Of a stretch of DNA of 64,000 nt, positions 58,599 to 64,000 are shown piece by piece (positions within the stretch are counted from its first letter, which is position 1; every line of letters starts with the position of its first letter). The translations under genes and the position numbers were made by a program. The notes under the pieces are model-generated. The model was not told where the DNA came from and searched no databases. It saw nothing but the letters and a program-made list of their open reading frames with translations. Source of the DNA: Gp6-AA40 sp032156805 (lineage in GTDB: Bacteria > Acidobacteriota > Vicinamibacteria > Vicinamibacterales > UBA2999); contig JALDXQ010000003.1 in NCBI GenBank assembly GCA_032156805.1, positions 35,996-99,995 of the forward strand, in the 5' to 3' direction.

Positions 58599-60731
58599 AT
58601 GACGCAGCCCGAAGCGGCACGCCGATACCACGCGTTCATCAGCTACAGCCACGCGGCGGACGATCGTCTTGCCCCCGCCCTTCAGAATGCCCTGCATCGC
58701 TTCGCGACGCGACCGTGGCGGCGCACCGTTCGCGTCAGCCTCGATCGCACCAACCTCTCGATCAGCCCGGGCTTGTGGTCGTCGGTGCAACAGCAGCTCG
58801 ACGATGCGCCTTATCTGATCCTGCTCGCGTCGCCCACCGCCGCAGCGTCGAAGTGGGTGCGCCGCGAAGTTGAGCACTGGCTTGCTCACCGCTCGCCCGA
58901 GACGCTGCTCATCGTGCTCACCGACGGCGAGATCGGCTATGACGAAGCACGCGGCGATTTCGACTGGTCAAAGACGACGGCACTTCCGCGGGAGCTTGCG
59001 GGCAAATACAGCGAGGAACCGCACTACCTGGACTTGCGTTGGGCGCAGTCGGAGCGTGGCCTCTCGCTTCGTCATGAGCGCTTTCGCGACGCGGTTGCCG
59101 ACATCTCGGTGAAGCTGCGCGGCGGGCGGAAGGACGACCTGATTGGGCGCGAGGTCGACCAGCAGCGATTCGTGCGGGGCTTGATCGGTGGCGTGGGTAT
59201 CGTCGTCGGGATCCTCGTGCTGGTCGCCGGTCTCTTTGCGTGGAACCTGGTCCAGAGCGATCGACTCGCCGCATCCCGCGAGCTGGCCGCCAGTGCAACA
59301 AGGTTCGCGAATTCCGATCTCCAAACGGCGTTGCAACTGGCGATCGAGGCGGTACGGACGTCGGCCACCACCGAAGCGGTGTCAGCGCTTCGGCAGACGA
59401 TGGTCAAGGCGTCGGCGCGTCTCCCATGGGAACAGGCCATCGCCACGCCGGCCGGAGCAATCGCAGAACAGTTCACGGGCGACACGACGAGCCGCGACGG
59501 CCGGCTTCTCGTTCGACCCCTCAATGAGCGTACGACCGTGGAAGTGATCGACACGACGTCGAATACACGCCTGACGACGTTTGATATGCACATGGATACC
59601 GTCGAGGGACTGGACATCAGTCCGGACGGTACCCGAATCGCTTCAGTGGGCAACGACGGTGTCGGCTACGTGTGGAACGCGCGGAATGGCGCGGTCGCCT
59701 TCCAGATGAACGTGGAGCCTGAGGAGGTGAGGTATACGAGGGTCGTGTGGAGCCCGGACGGCCAACTCGTTCTGGCTGGGGGAAACGGGGGCTTCGTGCA
59801 GTCGTGGAAGGCAACATCCAGAGAAAAGCTCTGGGCGAATAAAGGCGAAGCAGAAGTCACACTCATCGCCGTCAGCCCGGACAGCCAACTCGTGGCCACT
59901 GCTAGCGAGGTGATGGTTTTCAGCGGGCAAAAGCAAATCAGCGCCTACCTTTGGGACGCGCAGTCGGGTGCGAGCCACTGCGTCACCACCAACTGCATGT
60001 TTGGCAGCACCGCACTAACGGGACTCAAAGGTATCGGTTTCAGCGCGGACAGCAAGTACCTGGTCACCATTGGCGATGTTGGCGCGATCGTGTGGAGAGC
60101 CCTGGACGGTGTGGCCGTGCTCGAGTCGCTTGACGCTGGCCCGATATTCGACGCGGAACTCGAACGCGAGGTCGTCGTGATCGATGCGGGTCCCGTGGAC
60201 GACTCCGGCCGGCGTCGTCTCGGAGTGGACAATGTCGGCTTCGAGCCCGGGGGGACGCTGGTCACGGTCGATGTCGAGGGCGGGGCGCGCCGCTGGCTCC
60301 CTCCGCTGTGGATAGAGGAAAAGCAGACCGAAGGGGTGCCAGCAAAAGCAATCGCCCTTCCATCTGAGCCGCCCGATGATGGCCGAGTGCTGAGTTCCGA
60401 TAGCACGGTGGCAGTGCAACTGAGCAGCGACCAGTCGCCCGGCGGCGACGTGGTCGAGACCTCCACGAACGGAGTCGTCGCCAACGTCCGATCCACAACG
60501 CAGCCCGTACTTGCCGCCGCCTTCAGCCCGGACGGAGCGTGGCTTGCCGTCGCCGACGGTACGAGGACGGTGCGCATGCACCGCTGGGAGACGATCGTCC
60601 CGCTTCCCAGATTGCAGGAATTGGCTGAAAAAACGGTCGGGCCGCTCGATCCGGGGCAACGCGCTCAGCTGGTTCCACCCCACATCTGGCAGCGGTTTGT
60701 CCGTTGGGTGCTCTCTTTTGCCAGCCGATAA
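58599..60731 (+). CDS. TIR-domain protein with transmembrane segment and WD40-like propeller
   Basis: A 710-residue protein. Residues 8-150: TIR-like domain (YHAFISYSHAADDRLAPALQNAL, SLDRTNLSISPGLWSSVQQQL, PYLILLASPTAAASKWVRREVEHWL) with E90 in the position of the catalytic glutamate of TIR NADases. Residues ~195-217: one TM helix. Then a helical linker (RLAASRELAASATRFANSDLQTALQLAIEA) and a WD40/beta-propeller region from ~300 (DGRLLVRPL, ISPDGTRIASVGNDGVGYVWNA, SPDGQLVLAGGNGGFVQSW, FSPDGAWLAVADGTRTVRM). This is the common TIR-WD40 signalling layout of complex bacteria. Immune or signalling function is possible; no defence genes adjoin it. Confidence 0.88.
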   Translation: MTQPEAARRYHAFISYSHAADDRLAPALQNALHRFATRPWRRTVRVSLDRTNLSISPGLWSSVQQQLDDAPYLILLASPTAAASKWVRREVEHWLAHRSPETLLIVLTDGEIGYDEARGDFDWSKTTALPRELAGKYSEEPHYLDLRWAQSERGLSLRHERFRDAVADISVKLRGGRKDDLIGREVDQQRFVRGLIGGVGIVVGILVLVAGLFAWNLVQSDRLAASRELAASATRFANSDLQTALQLAIEAVRTSATTEAVSALRQTMVKASARLPWEQAIATPAGAIAEQFTGDTTSRDGRLLVRPLNERTTVEVIDTTSNTRLTTFDMHMDTVEGLDISPDGTRIASVGNDGVGYVWNARNGAVAFQMNVEPEEVRYTRVVWSPDGQLVLAGGNGGFVQSWKATSREKLWANKGEAEVTLIAVSPDSQLVATASEVMVFSGQKQISAYLWDAQSGASHCVTTNCMFGSTALTGLKGIGFSADSKYLVTIGDVGAIVWRALDGVAVLESLDAGPIFDAELEREVVVIDAGPVDDSGRRRLGVDNVGFEPGGTLVTVDVEGGARRWLPPLWIEEKQTEGVPAKAIALPSEPPDDGRVLSSDSTVAVQLSSDQSPGGDVVETSTNGVVANVRSTTQPVLAAAFSPDGAWLAVADGTRTVRMHRWETIVPLPRLQELAEKTVGPLDPGQRAQLVPPHIWQRFVRWVLSFASR

Positions 60732-60844
60732 TCTCGGCAAGGCTTTCGGGCGTATATCCGCTGTACCTGCGTTACTCTAGTAGGCCTCCGGGTCCATGGT
60801 CAGACCCGGCCGATTCGCGTGGGTCGAAATCCGGGTAGATCTCG

Positions 60845-63457
60845 ATGACGCAACGATTTGCCAGACATGCCATCGCGACGTGTGCCGTGCTGCTCGGCCT
60901 CGTCATCGCAGATACGTTGCGGACAGGTGCCCAGGCACCGCAATCCTCTGATCCTCGGCCCGCATCCGGGACCGTAGCCACCTCGGACCAGACACCGGCC
61001 ACCGTCGGACCCCCGGACCGGACCCCCGGACCCCCGGACCGGACCGTCGCACCGTCGCCCCCTCGCCCCGCCGGACCGCAAGCAACTCTGATTAATCAGT
61101 ACTGCGTCGCCTGCCACAACGACAAACTCAAGTCGGGCGGCATGACGTTGACGGCGTTGAACCTGGACGACCCCCATCAGAGTGCCGAGATCGCCGAGAA
61201 GGTGATCCGCAAGCTGCGCGGTGGCCTCATGCCCCCGGCTGGCGCGAAGCGTCCCGATCGCCAGGTATCCGCCGAGTTCGTCACGTGGCTCGAGAACAAG
61301 ATCGACACCGCTGCGTCGGCCAACACACCCGGACGCGTGGCGTTGCGCCGCCTCAACCGCCGCGAATATGGGTACGCGATACGCGACCTGCTCGGCCTCA
61401 ATATCGACGCGACCGCATGGCTGCCGGACGACAACGTCAGGGGCAATTTCGACAACAACGCCGACGCCCTGCAGGTCTCGCCGAACTTCATCGACCAGTA
61501 CATCTACGCCGCACGCGCGGTTGCGCTCGAGGCGATCGGCAACCCGAAAGCGCCCGCCGAGACGACTACGTACGGCGACGTTGCCAACATGGTGATCTCG
61601 CTGCCGCCGCAGGGCGCGCCCGGCACCGGCCGTCAGCAGCATCGGCTCGAAGGGATGCCCTTCGGCACACGCGGCGGCTTCATCGTCGAGCACAACTTCC
61701 CGGCGGATGGCGAGTATGAGCTCACGATCGGCGACATGGCGCTCGCGCGTGAAGTGCCGCGGATGGAGTTCGAGAACACGGTGATCGCGCTGCTCGACGG
61801 CAAGGAGTTCTATCGCACGACGATCGGTGGGGAGGAGGACCACAAGTCGATCGACCAGACGCTCGACCCGGCGGTTGAACGCATCAACAACCGGCTGCGG
61901 AAGATTCGCTTCAACGCCAGCGCAGGGCAGCACAAGCTGGCCATCACGTTCGTGCATCGCAGCTTCGCCGAAAGCGACGAGCGTGTTCGCACGATCGCGC
62001 TCGAGGGTGGCCAGGAGCGCATCCAGGCCGCTCATTCGCTGCAGATCCGCGGCCCGCTCTCGGTGACCGGCATGAGCGGGTCACCAAGTCGCTCGAAGAT
62101 CTTCATCTGCAGGCCCACCGGGACACGAGATGAAGCGGCGTGTGCGAACAGGATCGTCGAGAACCTCGCGCGCCGCGCCTTCCGTCGTCCAGTGACAGCA
62201 GAGGATGTGAATCCGCTGATGGCGTTCTACAAGTCGGGATACGCGAACGGCGGCTTCGACGGTGGCGTTCGCGATGCGCTCAGCGCGATCCTGGCCAGCC
62301 CCCATTTCCTCTATCGCGCGGAAGTGGGAACCGGGACCGGCGCCACTCGGACGCTGAGCGACCTGGAGCTGGCGTCGCGACTGTCCTTTTTCCTCTGGAG
62401 CAGCCTGCCGGACGAGGAGCTCGTGAAGCTCGCGACTGAATCACGGCTCAGGAGGCCTGACGTGCTGGCCGCGCAGGTGAGCCGGATGCTCGCCGACCCG
62501 CGAGCCGAATCACTGAGCGACGATTTCGCGTTCCAGTGGCTCCACCTCTCCAAGCTCGACGAGATCACGCCGGACCGAGCCCAGTTCCCTCACGCCAGCG
62601 GACTGCTGGATCCGCGCGAGTTGTTCAGGGAGGAATTGCGGCTGTTCGTTGACAGCGTGCTGCGCTCTGACAGCAGCGTGTACGGCTTGCTGACGGCGAA
62701 CCATACGTTCCTCAACGAGCGGCTGGCGATGCTCTACGGCATCGAGACGGTAAAGGGCGCCAACTTCCGGCGCGTGGCGCTCGACAACCCGGCGCGCGCC
62801 GGCCTGCTGGGCAAGGGCGCCATCCTGATGATGACCGCGTATCCGAATCGCACGTCGCCCGTGCTGCGCGGCGCCTGGATCCTGGATCGCCTGCTTGGCA
62901 CGCCGCCGTCCGATCCGCCGCTCGAGGTCCCGTCGCTCCCGGAGAACAGGCGCGGTCAGCCGGCGAAGACCCTGCGGGCGCGGCTCGAGCAGCACCGCGA
63001 GAAGCCCACGTGCTACTCCTGTCACGGTGTGATGGATCCGCTCGGGTTCGCGCTGGAGAATTTCAGCGCGGTGGGTCAGTACCGCGTCAACGACCCCGAC
63101 ACGCAGACGCCGATCGAGACAGCCGGCCAGTTGCCGGACGGAACAGCGATCAACGGACCTGACGATCTGCGCAAGGCGCTGGTCGATCGGCCCGATCATC
63201 AGTTCGTCCAGGCGCTCACGGAAAACCTGATGACCTACGCTCTCGGTCGCAGCCTCGACTATCGCGACATGCCCACCGTTCGCCGCATCGTCCGGGACGC
63301 GGCGAAAGACGATTACCGTTTCAAATCCATAGTCCTCGGCGTCATAACGAGCGATGCGTTCCGCAAGAGAGAAGCGGAGGACATCGCGCCGTCATCAGGT
63401 AGCGCGGAGGCAGCCTCTGCGAAGCCATCATCAACCCCGTCCGCAGGAGTGCAGTGA
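60845..63457 (+). CDS. DUF1592 (DUF1587/1592/1588/1585) exported protein with haem-c motif
   Basis: An 870-residue exported protein. Signal peptide (ATCAVLLGLVIADTL), Pro/Asp-rich repeat linker (residues ~35-75, encoded by an imperfect GGACCCCC repeat), c-type haem motif CVACH (87-91), then blocks typical of the DUF1587-DUF1595-DUF1592-DUF1588-DUF1585 proteins: ALRRLNRREYGYAIRDLLG, SRLSFFLWSSLPDEELVKLA, RVALDNPARAGLLGKGAILMMTAYPNRTSPVLRGAWIL in part, and CYSCHGVMDPLGFALENFS (Cys723). In Acidobacteria and Planctomycetes these pair with DUF1552 proteins; biochemical role unknown. The stop overlaps the next gene's ATG (TGATG). Confidence 0.93.
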   Translation: MTQRFARHAIATCAVLLGLVIADTLRTGAQAPQSSDPRPASGTVATSDQTPATVGPPDRTPGPPDRTVAPSPPRPAGPQATLINQYCVACHNDKLKSGGMTLTALNLDDPHQSAEIAEKVIRKLRGGLMPPAGAKRPDRQVSAEFVTWLENKIDTAASANTPGRVALRRLNRREYGYAIRDLLGLNIDATAWLPDDNVRGNFDNNADALQVSPNFIDQYIYAARAVALEAIGNPKAPAETTTYGDVANMVISLPPQGAPGTGRQQHRLEGMPFGTRGGFIVEHNFPADGEYELTIGDMALAREVPRMEFENTVIALLDGKEFYRTTIGGEEDHKSIDQTLDPAVERINNRLRKIRFNASAGQHKLAITFVHRSFAESDERVRTIALEGGQERIQAAHSLQIRGPLSVTGMSGSPSRSKIFICRPTGTRDEAACANRIVENLARRAFRRPVTAEDVNPLMAFYKSGYANGGFDGGVRDALSAILASPHFLYRAEVGTGTGATRTLSDLELASRLSFFLWSSLPDEELVKLATESRLRRPDVLAAQVSRMLADPRAESLSDDFAFQWLHLSKLDEITPDRAQFPHASGLLDPRELFREELRLFVDSVLRSDSSVYGLLTANHTFLNERLAMLYGIETVKGANFRRVALDNPARAGLLGKGAILMMTAYPNRTSPVLRGAWILDRLLGTPPSDPPLEVPSLPENRRGQPAKTLRARLEQHREKPTCYSCHGVMDPLGFALENFSAVGQYRVNDPDTQTPIETAGQLPDGTAINGPDDLRKALVDRPDHQFVQALTENLMTYALGRSLDYRDMPTVRRIVRDAAKDDYRFKSIVLGVITSDAFRKREAEDIAPSSGSAEAASAKPSSTPSAGVQ

Positions 63458-64000
63458 TGTCGTTCCTTTCCAAGACGCATCTGTCACGAAGAACCGTTCT
63501 CAAGGGTGCTGGAGCCACCATCGCGCTCCCGTTGCTGGATGCCATGATCCCGGCGGGGACGGCGTTCGCGCAGACCGTGGCGGCATCGACCACGCGCCTG
63601 GCCTTCGTGTATTTCCCGCATGGGGCGCTGCAGGACGAGTGGGAGCCCAAGCAGACGGGCCGCGACTTCGAGTTCTCCTACATCCTCAAGCCGCTCGAGC
63701 CGCATCGCGACTATGTGACGGTCGTCAGCGGTCTGCGCAACAAAGGCGGGGAGAGCTCGAGCCCGCACGGTATCATCGAAGAGACGTGGCTCAACTGCGT
63801 CAGCCCGCGCTCGCGCAATGTGAAGACCGGCATCGGCGTCACCGTCGATCAGATCGCCGCGCGTCACCTCGGCAAGGACACCTCGCTGCCGTCGCTGGAA
63901 CTGTGCGGCGAACCGGGCGGCATGATCTCGTTCCGCACGCCCGGACAGCCGCTGCCAATGGAGAGCAACCCGCGCAAGGCGTTCTACGCCATGTTCGGCC
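63457..64000 (+). CDS. DUF1552 exported protein, 3' truncated by window edge
   Basis: The first 181 residues of a DUF1552 protein. The N-terminus SRRTVLKGAGATIALPLL is a twin-arginine (Tat) signal, with cleavage near GTAFAQ. The mature part begins RLAFVYFPHGALQDEWEPKQTGR, followed by LKPLEPHRDYVTVVSGLRNKGG, the usual DUF1552 opening. It overlaps the DUF1592 stop by 1 nt (TGATG), so the two are translationally coupled. Tat export suggests a folded, perhaps cofactor-bearing, periplasmic protein. Function not established. Confidence 0.93.
   Translation, partial: MSFLSKTHLSRRTVLKGAGATIALPLLDAMIPAGTAFAQTVAASTTRLAFVYFPHGALQDEWEPKQTGRDFEFSYILKPLEPHRDYVTVVSGLRNKGGESSSPHGIIEETWLNCVSPRSRNVKTGIGVTVDQIAARHLGKDTSLPSLELCGEPGGMISFRTPGQPLPMESNPRKAFYAMFG

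Noticed and set aside
58599..60731. TIR-WD40 gene as part of a defence island
   Set aside because: Neighbours are a deacetylase and DUF1592/DUF1552 genes; no nuclease, restriction, cyclase or other defence gene lies nearby.
60800..62035. A 411-codon minus-strand frame over the DUF1592 gene
   Set aside because: Shadow; the plus-strand gene has a signal peptide, haem motif and family blocks.

Overview
The window is GC-rich (about 65% by eye), densely coding DNA from a bacterium. It is most likely an acidobacterium, and within that phylum a Vicinamibacteria-like lineage is the best guess (inference from gene content; no 16S rRNA is present). The markers are: three very large TonB-dependent receptors with an N-terminal carboxypeptidase-regulatory-like domain (Oar type); six FtsX/MacB-type orphan permeases of the acidobacterial duplicated orphan permease (ADOP) kind, four of them paired with PadR regulators; a DUF1592/DUF1552 pair; DUF6152 with its partner proteins; and an ECF sigma factor divergent from a Ser/Thr kinase-TPR protein. 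I saw no rRNA, tRNA, CRISPR array, transposase or prophage gene.

Layout. 1-7.5 kb: 3' end of a TonB receptor, a threonine-synthase-like gene, an APC permease on the opposite strand, then a tight three-gene operon of two paralogous secreted proteins plus a DUF6152 protein. 7.5-16.7 kb: a luciferase-like oxidoreductase divergent from a lipase-like hydrolase, a methyltransferase-like protein, a secreted alpha/alpha-barrel protein with a haem-c motif, a large multi-membrane-span protein with a hydrolase-like N-terminus, and a beta-lactamase-fold protein that has lost its catalytic Ser and Lys. 16.8-23.5 kb: second TonB receptor, a third paralogue of the secreted family, small cytoplasmic genes, a zinc-ribbon protein and a PP2C phosphatase. 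23.5-24.2 kb: the only long gene-free stretch, holding what looks like a decayed gene. 24.2-31.3 kb: PadR-ADOP pair, GIY-YIG protein, ECF sigma/cupin pair, ADOP without PadR. 31.5-44.1 kb: third TonB receptor, SDR, a hypothetical gene behind a striking palindrome, PadR-ADOP pair, lipoprotein, flavodoxin-like, pirin, a small NHLP/Os1348-like peptide gene with a membrane protein, and a sigma-54 activator. 44.1-57.0 kb: two divergent PadR-ADOP units around a shared dyad, ECF sigma/kinase, a secreted protein and a sixth ADOP. 57.0-64.0 kb: secreted protein, polysaccharide deacetylase, TIR-WD40-like protein, DUF1592 and the start of DUF1552.

How the parts fit. The strongest pattern is regulatory architecture. 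Every ADOP with an N-terminal cytoplasmic prefix has an adjacent PadR gene, in two cases joined by a 4-nt start/stop overlap and in two by a gap of 1-3 nt, while the two ADOPs lacking a prefix have none. Several sharp inverted repeats sit in promoter positions (20043-20063, 35750-35773, 47169-47206) and look like operators. The most unusual gene products are the small NHLP-clan-like peptide at 41923-42174, the TIR-membrane-WD40 protein, the SDR and beta-lactamase-fold proteins with altered catalytic residues, and the haem-motif/terpenoid-cyclase-fold chimera.
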